Source: Pterobdella sp. o SKG-2022
Taxonomy: Eukaryota; Annelida; Clitellata; Hirudinida; Piscicolidae
DNA length: 64,000 bases
Assembly: GCA_964035795.1 (NCBI GenBank)
Contig: OZ038320.1
Coordinates: 13,033,076-13,097,075 of the forward strand
Reading direction: 5' to 3'
The translations under genes and the position numbers were made by a program. This document shows, piece by piece, positions 1-12,575 of the stretch. The notes under the pieces were generated by a model that saw nothing but the letters and a program-made list of their open reading frames with translations, was not told where the DNA came from and searched no databases. Numbering within the stretch: the first letter of the stretch is position 1; each line of letters begins with the position of its first letter.

Positions 1-3000
1 TCAGTATCTTTAATGCTATCGATGATAAATGTTTTGTCTTGGTATTTTTCTATTTGCAATGATTTTTCTTCATTTATGTTTTCTTGAGCTATACCTTTCA
101 AATCTATTTTAGTGCCTTTCATTTTACATAAAGCTTCGTGAAATTTCAACTTCCATGATAGAACATTAGTGTTGTCTATAAGACCACTACTATCATATTT
201 GACCTCGTCCCCAGAAATCTTCTTCAGTTCAACTAGCTCAACCGCGTCTCTATTGAATTTCATCTTATTCAACTTGCCATCAAGAAATTTGAATTCTTCC
301 ATGTACTTCTCAACAGTAGGATTGGTAGCACTTAATGCATTGGCGGCTTCTATATGTAGTTCATTGCAACTGCTTTCGTAGCCAAGATTTTTATAAATAT
401 ATTGAAGCTCTTTCTTTTCACTTTTGAACTTTTCATGTGTTTTTATGACCTTCTCTCCATATTGCTTTGAATACTTGTTCCAACTTCCAGTCTTGACATT
501 GTACAAATGCACATCCATATCTAACTGATGACCTTTACAACTTTTGGTATTTTTTGAGTAATTACTAATTATACTGCTAGTAATGTTTATTTTTTTATTC
601 GATTTATTTATATGAAAATATTTTTTTATAGATGAGTACAACAACAAGGCGATATATTTTTGATTTAACGCAACAAGAGTCATGAATTCTTTCTTATCCA
701 CCAGCCTTTCTTTCAACTGAACCCACTTCTCTCCATCAAACTTCCAAAAATCATTCAGCATATGACAACCTCTCTTTCCTCCATAAACATACATCTTTCC
801 ATTCATCATTGTTGCAGCGTGACCATGTCGTTTTCCAGGTCCTTTCTCATTCAAACACTCCACTGACCTCCAACTACAACCATTATCTGATCCTTTATTC
901 CATGTCCATAAATCATCACTATCACCAAACACATCTACACTACCACCGTATATAACAATTCTGTTTTTGACTTGACACATTGTATGGCCTTTCAAGCTTG
1001 GAGGGTTATAAAGGTTGCTATTGTTGTTGATGGGGTTGTTGCTATTGAAGGATGATGAATCATTCAAAAGGATGAGATCTTCTTCATCTTCCCATCCGTA
1101 CATCACCTTCAGAGTCTTCAAGGAAATCTGTTAAATTTGATGTTAGTAATCTTGATATCAGCAAACATCGAGAAAAATATTGCTCACAACACAAATGATC
1201 AAACCTTGTTTATTATTGCAAAAGGAACACTGGCTCTAAGCAATAACTTAAGAATAATGAATGTCAAATAATTACCATAGAACTTTCTAAAAATAGTTTT
1301 ACTTTTATAAAGTAATTAGTTAAAAACATTCATCGATTTTTTTATTCGCATAAAACTAGCAGTGATTAAAATAAAACACATCGATTGACGACAATAAATA
1401 ATACTTTTAACGGAGTTTACTCAGAAACATTATCCATTATAAGCCTGAAGAATCGAAGTATTTAATTCTTCATATTCACAGGCAACCAAATAAGTATAAG
1501 AATAAAGTATTAAACATTTTTGTAAATTTTCGATAAAATTGTAAAAAAAATGCTAAGTTCTTTTTATTTTCTTGTTATAATTGTTTTTGAAAGCAACTTT
1601 TCTAAAAATTTTTTTTGAATAAAAAAGTATCAAAAAAATAGCTTCTTTTTGTGAAGTTATTTTTTTTAAATTAAAAAAAGATGGTGGTAGGTCAATCATA
1701 GTTTTGGACGCTTTCGTGTTGAAAAGGGAATTTTCTTTAGCCATCCTAATTGGAAAACAAAAATCAACAGTATGGTGAAACATTATTTTACAATTTTTTG
1801 TTGTTTGACAGTAAATGGCAACATAAGATTTTTCAACATGATAATCCTCCAAAGAACATTGAAAAAGACTGGAAAACAGATTTTTAAAATTAAAACTGAA
1901 GTTCTAAACTGGTCGGGGTGTAAGCTAAACCAATAAAAAACATGTGAAAAACTAAATCGTTTAGTATATGCTCTTGGAAATCCAGTACCAAAAGTAAATC
2001 AGAGCAAAAAAATTTTGAAAAGATTAATTCCTGGCATTTTAAAACGATGTTTTTTTCGTACTGCACCAAACTTCACGTCTACAATTGTTTCTCTGTAATA
2101 ACCTGGATAACAGTACTTCGGTAGCAGGTATCGAAAAACTTCTATTTTCGTATCGTTGGATTTGCGAATGATCATTTTTTTTGACAACGGAAAAGAAAAC
2201 TGCTCAAGTGTGGGAACGGCAGATCTTCTATTCGATAATTTCAAGTTGGAAGTTAGCTCGGGCTGGCAGTCTATAAATATTTGACCTAAATAATTAATTT
2301 ATTTTATAAATTTCGCTATTGTAGTATTAATAATCTAGACCGACTGCAGTCAAACCAAGTTACTGAGACACGTACAGCAGTAAAATCGTATTAGATTAAG
2401 TTAAATTAATATAATTACTATATAGATAGCTACATATCCAATATATTTGTGCTAAATTTTTTATGATGAGGCTAAACTTATTGAAAATTATAACTCTTTT
2501 TGCAGTCTTAATAGATGTATAAAAAATCTCATAATATGATGTAAAATTTTTCAATTTATTAAAAGTATTATTAACATGTTTCTAAATATATCCAAAAGTT
2601 CAAACACTGTTTTCAAAAAAAACTAGTAAAGTTGTAATAAAGTGAGAAAGCTTAGCATGAAATTTTAAATGGCTATTAGTTTGGCTTTAAAAAATTTCCA
2701 ACATGAATGATAATGCCAGAGAGACCATGGTTATTTATGTTTAATAGGTTTTGTGGCAAACTATGAAGTAACTATCAATTTTATCATTGTCTCTTAAACT
2801 AATTCATAAGTTTAAACTTAATCAATTAAAAGCAATTCAAAGCCTTTGAGAACTCAAAGACATAGGCAGTGAAATAATGTTTTTGCTAATCGCAGAGTTA
2901 CACGAACAATAATATTAATAGTCATAAGCATATAGTATTTTTTTAAAAGATTTTATAACGTAAAAAATCTTGCTTGACTTCCTTAAATGTTATATATTAT

Positions 3001-6000
3001 ACAAGCTTATTTACCACATTCTTTCACGCTCCATTGGCTTGCATGTATAATTCTAAATTGTTACTAAAATAAGCTATGATTCATCAGGATTTCTAACTGA
3101 AACATTTGAATAATGATTGAAACGGTAAACAAAGAATGAAAGAAATATGAGAAAAATTTGTTAAAAATAACGTACAAGTTAATTGAAAAAATCTCTGGGT
3201 TGGTCCCAGTAAAAAAACCACGATAAAATAGTGGAAACATTTTTAAACTACGCAAATTGCTTGGGAATATGACGCCGATTTTAATCATGATTCGTGCAAA
3301 TGGATAGAAGTTGGTGTTTACAAGTGAACTAAATATCGTATCGATAAGCACGGATTGCGTTTAGTTGTTATTCTAATTATGTAAATTTAACTTTTTTTGA
3401 TGCTAATTTTTTGTGATTATTTGAATTGACATTTTAATTGCGTAATGAAGCTTAACTTCTTTTTTTTTTAGAGACATCGTATGTTCTTTTGTAAACTTGA
3501 ATTTCAACAGCAAAACTTCAGATTATGAGGATTTATAAGAACACGCAGAGAAAATTTTTATTGAGCTAAAATTTTCAACAAGTAAAACCTTGTCATAATC
3601 CGTTAGCTAATGAAGCACAAGCTTACCTTCTTATATAATTTAATTTAGTCATTTAATAACCAAAATCACATATTTCATAATTCAATAGTTCAAATGTAAA
3701 TAAGCATATATCGAAAATCAATATCTTTGAAAACAAAGGTTTGCGCGATACTGAAAAAAGGTAAAACCTTTAAATTTCATTTTTATAAATGTTTTTAACT
3801 ATTGTAAACTTAAATTTCATAAGCTTAACCTTTTATTTAATCGTATTCGACTCTTTGAACTTTGTTGTAAACCAACTAATCCTGATCAGCCAATTTAAAA
3901 CGACATACAAATCTTAGTCATCGAGATAGGTGATTTTCTTTTCCAAGTTTTTTTTTTCTAAAAAAAAATCAAAACAACTCACTAAATGCCGCATCTTTAA
4001 ATCAGACTTATTCGAAATTTTTCCTTTGAAGGATTTTTGTTGAGAAACAAATCAAAACAAAACTCTTAAAATATTGTGTATCTTGAGATCAAAAACTGTG
4101 ATCTTGATCGAATGCTCTGCAAGCATATTCAAAGCAACATGAGCTTAATCATCGTTTTAATTTTTGTTTTAATCATACTCATTATAGTAATCATCAATCT
4201 TCTCAAAGTTTATTCGTAATTGTAATGTTCGCAAGTGCAACCCTTCAATCAGTGGTAAATATACTTCTTTTTAAATCGATTATCAGTCGCCCAATATTGA
4301 GGTTTTGGTAGCTCAACAGATGTTTTGCAAGGCACTACTCCTTGGGTACTTGACTGTCAGCCTGCGCAAAATCGAGTCCGGTAATTTTAGATAAACAGTC
4401 TAATGCTCTACCTTTGAGCTATGCGGTCTGATATATATACTAATATAAAAAATCTAAAGTTTTCAAATAATAATAATGATAACAGACAATGTTGAATGAA
4501 TTCAACTGTTGTGAACATATTAAGCGTCATATGCTAAATATTGTACCCTCAAGATCTTGTCTGTTAACCTATGCAGCTCCCACTAACTCACAGCTTTAAA
4601 AAACAAACTATGAAAATAAAAATAAAAGTGATGCTGTTCATGCGTCACAAGAGTGGTTCCTGAGTCCAAAAAAACCGAGAAAACCACTATACATTTCTTC
4701 CATTCCAACCCTCTAAAAGCATTGAATGGTGTGGTCTCACAAAAAATTGAAGACTTATAAAAACACAGGCTCCCCTTATCTGGTCATATACTGAGGCTAG
4801 ATGCATAGGCACCTGTACAAGTAGCTGTATTTATCTCCTAACTCCATAGAACCCTCTTACAAAAAAAACCTTTTTCTAGAAATGAAAAATGTCTAAATTA
4901 AAAAGATGAAGGTTGCAAACCTTTTTGAAAAAAATTTCATTTGTGTCATTAACTTCTTGTTAAGTATATTTTAACGTAAAGACGAATTTTTCATTTGAAT
5001 ATTGAAAATAATTTTGAAAAGATATTCAAATATGGCAGTTTGAAAAAACCAAAATGAAAAGACTTGACACATTTGTTTAGAAAAATCTGTGGTTTTCAAA
5101 GAGTACAACCTAATCAAAAGATATTATGCAAAGTAAGCCTGACTTTAAAACTGTAACACATGACTAAAAGGATGCACTTAAGCTAATTTAAATAGAATAT
5201 AATCCCCAAAAGCATTTAATAACTTTGTGCATAAGAAAATTGGTTACATGTAGCAAATGACAGTTCAAAGATTATTTCTTTCAAATAAGCCTACTACAAA
5301 AGTAATTAAAAGCAAAGATTTTTTTAATATAAATTTGTCACAATTTATTCCAATGATATTTTCTGCATAAAATGAAACTTCAAAAATTTCAACAAGCACA
5401 ATAAATCTACTTAAGCAAGTAAACCAAAAGATGAGCTCTAAATTAGGATTTCAATTGATAGGTTTCACAAAGCTAAAAATCTATTTGACTAGCTATATTA
5501 TGAAAATTCAATTATGAAATTTACTTTCTGATTTGAAATACGCCATATTAACACTATAGAATGGTTTAACTACCTAAATAACATTCACCCTTCATTCTCA
5601 TAAACTCATTTCTGTAATTGATGAAAAAATTAATTAGAATTTAACATACCTTGAGCATGTGGTCAAAGTCGCTTTGATGGTGTTGGAAGGTTCCACCAAA
5701 CAGATAAATAAAGTCTGAAGCAGGAAGAATACAATATATAAATGAAAAAAAAAATATAATTAGTCATCCTGAATGTTTTAGGGAACTTCAAAAAAGAAAT
5801 ACAATAAGCAACAAAATTTGAAAAACACTTCACTATGACCAACTTTTAGACTGATTTTACAAACTTCAATGATATATCTAATTACATACATTTATCAAAA
5901 GTAAAACTTTTCTTAGGTCAAACTTTAATATAGCTATAAATAATATTGAAATCTGATTTGTGAGATACTCCATAATGACATTTTCATTCACCTTCAGCAT

Positions 6001-6574
6001 TATTATAGATGGCTGATGCATTTTCAAGGAAGGGAAGTTTAATGTCAAGTTTGTGCCATGTTTTTGATTCTGTTAAAAAAATAAGAATATTTTTAAAATA
6101 TCTTCCCAGATCTAATTTTGTGTTTAAAAACTTTGCACTAAAAATTTGATAGAAAAATATCTATTAGATTTTGAACGAAGCTTACATAAAATATTAAATT
6201 CAGCTTTAAGTAGTATCAGTAATTTAGGTTAATTGTTTTTGGACACCATTTACTAGGACATGTGAAGCAGTATAATTTGATTAGATTTAGTTTAATATTT
6301 ATTCTAATTATATAACTTGAATAAAAACTTAAAACGTTGTAACATAATACTAAGACTCACTGTATGAAAATCTCCAAGCATCATTCAATGGAATATTTAG
6401 ATGACTGCGACCTCCAAACACATAATAATGCTCACCAGTACTTACAGATGCATTTTTAGATCGAGAAATTGGTGAGTGAGTGAATGTGGAATTATCTCTG
6501 TTAGTTTTTTGTGAGATACTAATATCTTTCAAAAAATGAAACAATTGGTTCACTTCTATATTTTTCACATGCAT
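1..6574 (-). CDS. Kelch-repeat protein gene, four exons, 3' end beyond the window
   Basis: Exons on the minus strand, in order of translation: 6574-6361, 6069-5992, 5714-5650, and 1127 to the window edge. Each intron has GT and AG ends and the phases agree (1, 2, 0), giving 494 codons. The start ATG at 6574 follows an in-frame TGA at 6601-6599. Kelch blades are visible as HYYVFGG (exon 1), FIYLFGG (exon 3), RIVIYGG and KMYVYGG (exon 4), with the usual following Trp residues such as NDAWRF, KTWHKL, DDLWTW and NDFWKF. After the blades comes about 200 residues rich in Lys, Glu, Asn and Ser that looks helical and non-kelch. Kelch propellers are protein-interaction platforms; no BTB, F-box or other partner domain is visible, so the cellular role is unknown. 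The last intron is 4.5 kb and holds repeats. The product is incomplete because the frame is still open at position 1. Confidence 0.85.
2325..2396 (-). repeat. Small palindromic repeat, copy 1
   Basis: Read on the minus strand, this segment closely matches 15255-15322 on the plus strand. Both have the form ACTGC(T/A)GT, a spacer of about 23 bases, then a matching inverted end. Here the ACAGCAGT end is at 2374-2381 and the other end is near 2343-2350. It may be the remnant of a small inverted-repeat element. Confidence 0.5.
4288..4431 (-). repeat. tRNA-headed SINE with an unusual tail
   Basis: On the minus strand this begins with a tRNA-like head: an A-box like TAGCTCAAAGGTAGAGC, an anticodon-stem-like TTAGA...TCTAA, and a B-box like GGACTCGATTTT. 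The head matches the SINEs at 15.4, 20.5 and 26.5 kb. What follows the head is different from those copies, so this looks like a separate SINE subfamily or a chimera. It lies in the kelch intron. Confidence 0.7.
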
Positions 6575-8279
6575 GAAGTAGATCAGTAGGATCCAAACTC
6601 AAATTTCAAGTATTTTTCACAGTCGAAAAAATATTTATGTTATTAGAAAACGAAATAAGATTTATATAATATGAATTATTGCTCCAAATTTCAGCAAAAC
6701 TTTTGGTTAGTTCAATATGTTCAACCAAAATAATGATATTTTGAAGAAATGAGTTGAACAATATAAATTTATAATTTTACAAGTATCTTTATATAGCCGT
6801 GGTAATTTCAAACTTAAATCTATTTTTATGCTTAAAATTTCTATTTATAGTTCCAAAAATTTTTGAAATCTCACCATAAATGTGAAAAAAACAAAGTGAT
6901 AAATAAAATATCAAAAAATTTCATGGTGATTTCAATAGTTTATAATACTATAAAATTAATAAGTCATTTCAGAGACAAGATAAAATTTTCGGAAGCGGAA
7001 AAAACAACCATCGACTGAAAATATATTCCACTATGCAGCTAATGAAAAAAAAACCGAAAAATTGAAGCTGAAGCAAAGAGGGTGAGATAAAGTTGGAAAA
7101 AATTATGAACGGTATGAATTTTTCACTTCGAAAATGAAGAATGATGAAGGAGGCATCTGACCTGGAGGATGACGACTGCATTAAAGGCAATAATGAGAAA
7201 ATTGTAGTTGCTCAAAGAGACCGGGCAAGAGTTTAAAAGAAAAATTTTGAGGCTATTATGAATAAAAAAATTCATGAAATAGGCTCGTTGAAAGTTCTGT
7301 TAAACCTTTTGCTACAGATGGTAAAAGCACAAAGAATCATAACAAAAAGCAAACATAGCAAAGCATCTAAAATTGTCAATAAGCACCTAGCTGCTTTTCT
7401 AAATGAAAAGAAAGTTAATTGAAAATAGTGAACGAAACACGGCGGAAAAGATATACTTCATGAATGGAAGACAAACACATTTATCAAAGCTGGTTCATTT
7501 ATGAAAGAAGAGGTTGCATAATGGACTGTAGTAGCTATCAAAGGATTAAGCTTTTAGAGCACGGTATGAAGGGGTCTTAAGGTTGTTAAAGAAAAGGTTA
7601 AGAATGATTGTGAGAGTAGATCAAAAGCAATTTAATTTTAATTAGCTAATAAAGCTCAGCTAGTAGAGCATGAGACTAATTATTCAAAGTTGCCGAGGTC
7701 GATTCCGTGTGGGGTCGCTCTAAAAATAGTGTTCCTGGAAAAGCTGGTCCAGGCAGTGATGTCTATGTACATAAAAAAACGCTAGTTAAGATTGGAGATA
7801 AACGTTTGAAAAAATATGATTTTCCTGTAAGTGACTATCAAGGATCACTTCTCTATCAATTTTGTTTTTTTATGCGTAAGAAAAAGTGCTTTATGCAGTA
7901 TGCATTCAGTGATGATGGTTAATTAAAGAATGCGTGGATTTTGGGGATTGATAGTAATAAAAGAAAAAAAGGCTAATGAATAATTGAAAACCGTTTTATG
8001 TTTAGTTTTGATAGTATTTGAAAATATCTCCAAAACGCTTAAATCATGGAATGATTAATGAGTCTTTGGAAAATGCTGACTATAATAAAATGATAGTATG
8101 TAATCTTTTTCGAATTCTTTATTTCTCGTTTGTGTGATTTTAACAGTTGGTTACAAATAACTAGTTTTTTTAAGACTCATATTTTTCCAATTTTGTATTT
8201 TTTACTTTTGATTTTTCCTAGTACTTGATTCTTCCCTAATTTCTATTTCTCATCATGCTGACTTTTCACTTACTAAAAC
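6575..8279. other. AT-rich stretch upstream of the kelch gene, no gene seen
   Basis: The 5' flank of the kelch gene. From about 6.97 to 7.6 kb the plus strand is purine-rich with many Glu/Lys codons, but every frame is broken and I recognise no domain. A decayed SINE head near 7.65 kb is listed separately. No clear promoter element can be assigned. Confidence 0.4.
7645..7722 (+). repeat. Decayed tRNA-like SINE head
   Basis: The plus strand reads AGCTCAGCTAGTAGAGCA, then a GAGACTAATTATTCAAAG anticodon-arm-like segment, then a B-box-like GAGGTCGATTCC. This parallels the heads of the other SINEs here, but the arms no longer pair properly. The sequence after it does not match their tails. It is not a functional tRNA gene. 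Confidence 0.5.
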
Positions 8280-8665
8280 AATTTTTCCCCAAGGCAGCCT
8301 AGACTAAGATGAGTGCCTCTCAAGTTTCCATCAAGACCCTCTATTTGTATTAGAGCTCAGATGCGCTCACAGGGTCGATCCACAAGCTCTCAAGACCCAA
8401 TGTGGTTTGACATCGGGAGTGAGCATGATAAACAAAACCTCATTAAACACGGGTTGCTTTCTACGTCGTCTGAGAGAAGCGGTTGAGTTCTTTTCCACCA
8501 GTCCGAGTTCTCATGGAGAAAGACTATGAAAAAAGGTTTGTTTGGAGTCTTCTTATTGAGTTGCAAAAGAAGAAAACGAAGAGAACTGAACAGATTCGAT
8601 CACCTTGAGGGGATACGTCCCGACTACTGGTGGGCCTGTTCTCTCGGAACAAACATAAATTCTTT
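8280..8665 (+). repeat. Dispersed repeat of unknown class, copy 1
   Basis: A less AT-rich block whose distal part resembles 48960-49125. Shared landmarks are a GGAGAAAG(A/G)CT segment, a CAGATT(C/T)GATC(A/C)C segment, a CCGACTAC(T/G)GG segment and a (G/A)GCCTGTT end. It could be the 3' end of a retroelement, since the second copy adjoins an antisense reverse-transcriptase scrap. I do not recognise the family. Confidence 0.45.
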
Positions 8666-8759
8666 TCCAGTATCAAAGTGAGGGATCTCATTTAGCAGAA
8701 GTTATTTTTTTACAAAAGACTCAACAGCTGACCGATGATTATCAAAGTTAGACTCAGAG

Positions 8760-9440
8760 AATTTAGTTTATGGTAAACACGATATCCACGTTAGTAACAG
8801 AATCCAAAAAATATTATCACTCGAACATTTGTTTGCCGAAACTTATACCGGGTTGGAAATGGAAAAAGAATCCACTATTACCTCGAAGGTAACTACCTGG
8901 AAAAGCAATGCTGCAATGAATTGTTGTTTTCAGCGTTATTTATTATTATTATATGTGTATAATGCAGGACCTAAATTAGGAAACATTCTGTGCAACAACA
9001 ACAAAACTAACAGAGTGCAAAAAAAAGGAGTATACAAAATACATTGTTCTTGTGACCCAAACAAGGTATATATTGGACAGACAAGAGTGAATATTGCCAC
9101 CAGGATGTTCCAATATAAAAAAGATGTGGAATCCACCAAACAAGATGAAAAAATAAGTGGCATTTTTAAACTCGCCCGAATCTGTAGTACTGGAACAATA
9201 TGCTGTGAATCACCCACGATAATAAAGACATATAATGCAAAAAACAAAAACAAATTGTAGAGAGACCTACTTATAAGGGAGAGCCTTGAAATCAAAATGA
9301 ATGATTCAACCAGAAGAGGCTAAAATGACCCACAATTAACAGTCAAATCAAATGCTTGGGAACCCCACTTATGAAAAGATTACGAAAAACAACCAATGGA
9401 GGGACACAGAGAGCAATCTATCAATGAAATCATTTTAGAT
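8760..9440 (+). mobile_element. Penelope-like element fragment with GIY-YIG endonuclease domain
   Basis: An open frame (8829-9258) carries GVYKIHCSC followed by KVYIGQT and a downstream Arg (IATRMF), the GIY-YIG core with the CxC insertion seen in Penelope-like retroelements. Before it, the segment GPKLGNILC matches the linker that usually separates the Penelope reverse transcriptase from the endonuclease. Past the stop at 9258, other frames still read like the family's C-terminus (GESLEI, then SNAWEP), so the copy is frameshifted. No reverse transcriptase remains upstream. In the family, the single-strand nuclease primes reverse transcription; this copy is truncated and inactive. Confidence 0.75.
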
Positions 9441-10080
9441 CGAAATAAGAAGATTCATATAATAATTAACTTTACTCATTTATAATATAACATAATTACA
9501 TAATAGTTACTTTACAACATTTAATCTTCTTTAATTGGTACTTTCCTATCTATGTTTAAAATTCTTTATAATCACATACCTCTTCACAATAATTTACTAC
9601 CAATGATTTATGATAAGGTTGTACTTATCGAAAAGTTTAGTTTTTTTTTAAATAAATGTATCAAAAATTCTTCGTAAAAAATTGAAAATAAAAAGTTATT
9701 CAAATAATATAAAAAAAGATACATAAGATGTTTCTAAAAAATTACTATAGAAATCATAATGTTTTTTGCTCTGACCAATTGAAGCAGATTGGACCAATCA
9801 TGGAATTTTTAAAAATTGTGAAAGTACTGAAAAGATTATTTTTTTAACAATTATATCTAATTAAAATTATTTTTTTTTTTTGAAAAAGAAGCTCTATTCT
9901 ACTTCAAAAACACTATATTTAAGAATTGATTTGCATTTCTTGCATCGACTAATCAACATTGAAAATCAACATTTGAAATTTTTAAAAAGATTTTTAATGC
10001 AAAAATATTCATTGTGCGTAATTTTAATTTCAAAAACAAACAAATGAATGCTATGCTATGCCTTTTATAAGAGAACTATT
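9441..10080. other. AT-rich spacer, nothing recognised
   Basis: About 640 bases with many A and T runs between the Penelope fragment and the first L2-like LINE. I see no domain, no RNA gene and no clear repeat. Confidence 0.5.
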
Positions 10081-10593
10081 GACCCTCCCACTCTACTGAA
10101 ACCTGCTTTCTAAAAATCTCTGATGCTTTCCTAGCTTCCGACTCTGATAAGCTTTATTTTCTTCTTTCTCTTTACTTCTCTTCTGCTTTTCATACTGTTG
10201 ATCACTTTCTTTTACTTCAGCATCTCAACTCCTCTTTTGGTATTTCTGGCTTCACAATTTCCTGGCTTACTTCCTATCTTTCTAACCGTTCTTCCACTGT
10301 TTCTATCAACAATTCTTCTTCTCCTCTCTCTATTTCTTTTGGTGTTCCACAAGGATCTGTTCTCGGACCTTTTCTTCTTATTCTTCATACCTCTCATCTC
10401 CTTTGTCTTATCGAATCTTTCTCTTTTCGAAGTCAGCTTTTTGCTGATGACACCTACATCTTCTCTTTTTCTCTTCTTTCTTGCCTTTCTTCTACTCTTG
10501 AAAGGCTTAGCATTGTCAGTTAAATTCTTTCCTGGTATGATTCCATGCAGCACAAACTAAATCCTTCTTAATTTGACTTTATTTATTTTTCTT

Positions 10594-10629
<36 letters not shown>

Positions 10630-11312
10630 ATTATGATCTTTGACCTCACTATTTATCCTTCTATTTTCTATTCATAGTCTTGGCTTTTTTCATATTCTTC
10701 TCTTCCTTTTAAGCCTCAAATTCTCTCGGTTGCTTCTTGTTTTTATTACCTAAGTCGCATCAGACAGATCTCTTCTTATCTCTATGATGCCTCTCTTAAG
10801 ATTCTTGTCTGCTCTTTTGTTCTCCCGACTTAATTACTGAAACTTTTTGTACTATAATCTTCTTAAAACTATCCCTTTCCTTTTTACTGAAATTTTCAAG
10901 TATGTTGCACGCATGGTCTCTCATACTCCTTAATTTTCTCATCTCTCCATCTCTTATCGATCTGCTCTGACTACCTCTTCACTTTCGATCTTTCTTCAAA
11001 ACATGTTCTCTCATGCATAAATTTTCTTATTCTACTTCACCTTCCTATCTTTCTAACCTCTTACTACCTCTTAAACGTGCTGGTCCACTTTCCTGTACCC
11101 GCTCTCAGTTCTTCATTATCTCTCTCTTTCATTTTTGCGCTGAAACTGCTTTTTCTTTTTTTGATCCATTTTTCTGGAACTCTCTTATACCAAATCCTAA
11201 ATCTTCTTCCCATCTTATTTTTTTTAAGAACTTTAAAACCTACTTTTATAAGCAGTTCATAGCAGAGCGCCTCTGAACGATGCGTAATAGGCGCTATATA
11301 AGTTTTTTAAAT
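10081..11312 (+). mobile_element. L2/CR1-like LINE fragment, copy 1 (decayed)
   Basis: Joining frames on the plus strand gives reverse-transcriptase pieces HSTETCLLKISDAFL, SFGVPQGSVLGPFL and QLFADDTYIF. The second is the conserved B-box of LINE RTs and the third contains the ADD catalytic motif. Stops and frameshifts interrupt it throughout. The copy begins inside the RT and ends in a 3' tail shared with copies at 23.4-25.6 kb and 29.5-29.8 kb: CATAGCAGAGCGCCTC and then AATAGGCGCTATATAAG, which can fold as a GCGCC/GGCGC stem. The coding strand is strikingly pyrimidine-rich. A (CT)n run interrupts it near 10.6 kb. Confidence 0.8.
10597..10627. repeat. (CT)n microsatellite
   Basis: About fifteen uninterrupted CT units inside the decayed L2-like LINE. 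It probably expanded from the pyrimidine-rich LINE sequence, since the sister copy at 24.9 kb has only normal codons at this place. Confidence 0.9.
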
Positions 11313-11389
11313 TATTATATTCATATTATTGATGTTGACTCAGCTTTTCAACTTTAAAATTCCACACTTTCAACGATTTTTGAAAAAAT

Positions 11390-11690
11390 GTTACCCACCA
11401 AAACGATTCGAATTCATCAGAGACAATCCAAGCCGTGGTTCGATCACAAATGTCAATGTCAAACATCTCAAAAAAAAATTTGAAAGTAGATACTTGAAAA
11501 ACAAATGTACAATTAAGCTATAGGCTTTGGTCAATCAGAAACAGATAGAAAAAAGACTATGCAGACAGAAAAAGAAAGATTATTGGAATGCAAACTAATG
11601 GACTCCAAAAGCAAATCATCAAACACATGGAAGCTCATCAATAAAATTTCAGAATGAGGAAAAAATTTGCTGCTAACAATTAACGGTCAA
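11390..11690 (+). mobile_element. LINE ORF2 linker fragment (between endonuclease and RT)
   Basis: The plus strand reads KPWFDHKCQC, followed over the next 250 bases by a Lys-rich stretch and NTWKLINKIS. The pattern PWFD-x2-C, basic helices, then W-x3-N is typical of the region between the apurinic endonuclease and the RT of many LINEs. Frames are broken. It abuts an oppositely oriented RT fragment at 11.69 kb. Confidence 0.5.
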
Positions 11691-12575
11691 AATTATCATT
11701 TTTATCTACTTGAAAAAATACCCAATCATTTGAAGAACCAGAATTTTCAAAATGCAACAAAAGTTTGCGTTTAAATAGGTTTGAACAAATGTTATTAGAT
11801 GAATTAGTCTGCCATTCAGCTTGTTCATAGCTAGAGTTACAAAAGCTTTTATTCTCTTTTTGTCCTCCAATGTGCCAATACAGCTTTCCAAAAATTTCAT
11901 CTTTTTCCAACCTTCAGATATCAGTATCTCTTCAGTCTTATTTTTGTTTAGTTTGAGGCCCCATTGACGGAGTATTTTTTCTATTTCATTGATCTTTATG
12001 GAGTCCTTAGAGATGAAGTTCACGTCGTCGGCATAACTGAGCTTGTAGGTGTCTTCTGGATAGAGGAAACGTAGCTCCTTCATACAAGCTTTTAGATATC
12101 TGTGAACAGAACTGGGCCAAAGCATCGCCTTGAGGACATCCTATATTTAGGTTTTTACTTGAGGTCTTATTATATTGGATGAATAGAGTTGTGTGTGTGA
12201 GAAGTAATTTAATTATTTGAAATTCTGAAGTTAGGATAATGTTATTAAGAATTTCTATTAGTTTTTTCCTATTTATGGTATCAAATGCCAATGAAAGATC
12301 AACGCTGGTTATTTGCTTCTTGCTCCTATGGCTATTTTGTGAGCCCATAAGATGTCTGTTGTTAATCTGTTTGGTTTAATGCTGTTTGTGTTTTGGAGAG
12401 GTATTTTTCAATTTAGGGTCTGATTCTATGAAGTACTATCGGGGATAAGGGTTTTCTTGTTGTGTTTAGGATGATAATGGGTTTTGTATTGGTTGGGCAA
12501 TTGACATTATTTTTTTTGGTATTGGAATAATGACACTGGTTGAAAGCTGGTTGTGAAAATTTACCAGTTAGAAGT
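11690..12575 (-). mobile_element. RTE-like LINE reverse-transcriptase fragment (same family as 39.4-42.2 kb)
   Basis: The minus strand encodes TTDILWAHKIA, SVDLSLAFDTINRKKLIEIL and NIGCPQGDALAQF, then YADDVNFISKDSIKINEIE and GLKLNKNKTEEILI in a shifted frame. These line up along the RT of the LINE at 40977-41864. Unlike that copy, this one keeps the YADD catalytic pair, although the element is truncated at both ends and frameshifted near 12.05 kb. Confidence 0.85.

Larger units (their letters stand above)
1128..5649 (-). other. Long AT-rich intron of the kelch gene
   Basis: This 4.5 kb stretch lies between the third and fourth kelch exons. It is AT-rich with many homopolymer runs. I see a short palindromic repeat near 2.34 kb and a tRNA-headed SINE near 4.3 kb, listed separately. 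Short open frames here (for example around 1.55-1.85, 2.0-2.24 and 3.06-3.35 kb) have no recognisable domain and no splice context. Confidence 0.6.

Noticed and set aside
1999..2244. Open frame in the kelch intron
   Set aside because: The sequence looks protein-like in places but matches no family, and no splice context supports it as an exon.
7707..7922. Small open frame near 7.7 kb
   Set aside because: It begins in a decayed SINE head and has no domain, splice sites or coding bias that I can defend.
10212..10553. Lys/Arg-rich open frame on the minus strand
   Set aside because: It is antisense to the pyrimidine-rich L2-like LINE; the basic composition is the mirror of CT-rich DNA.
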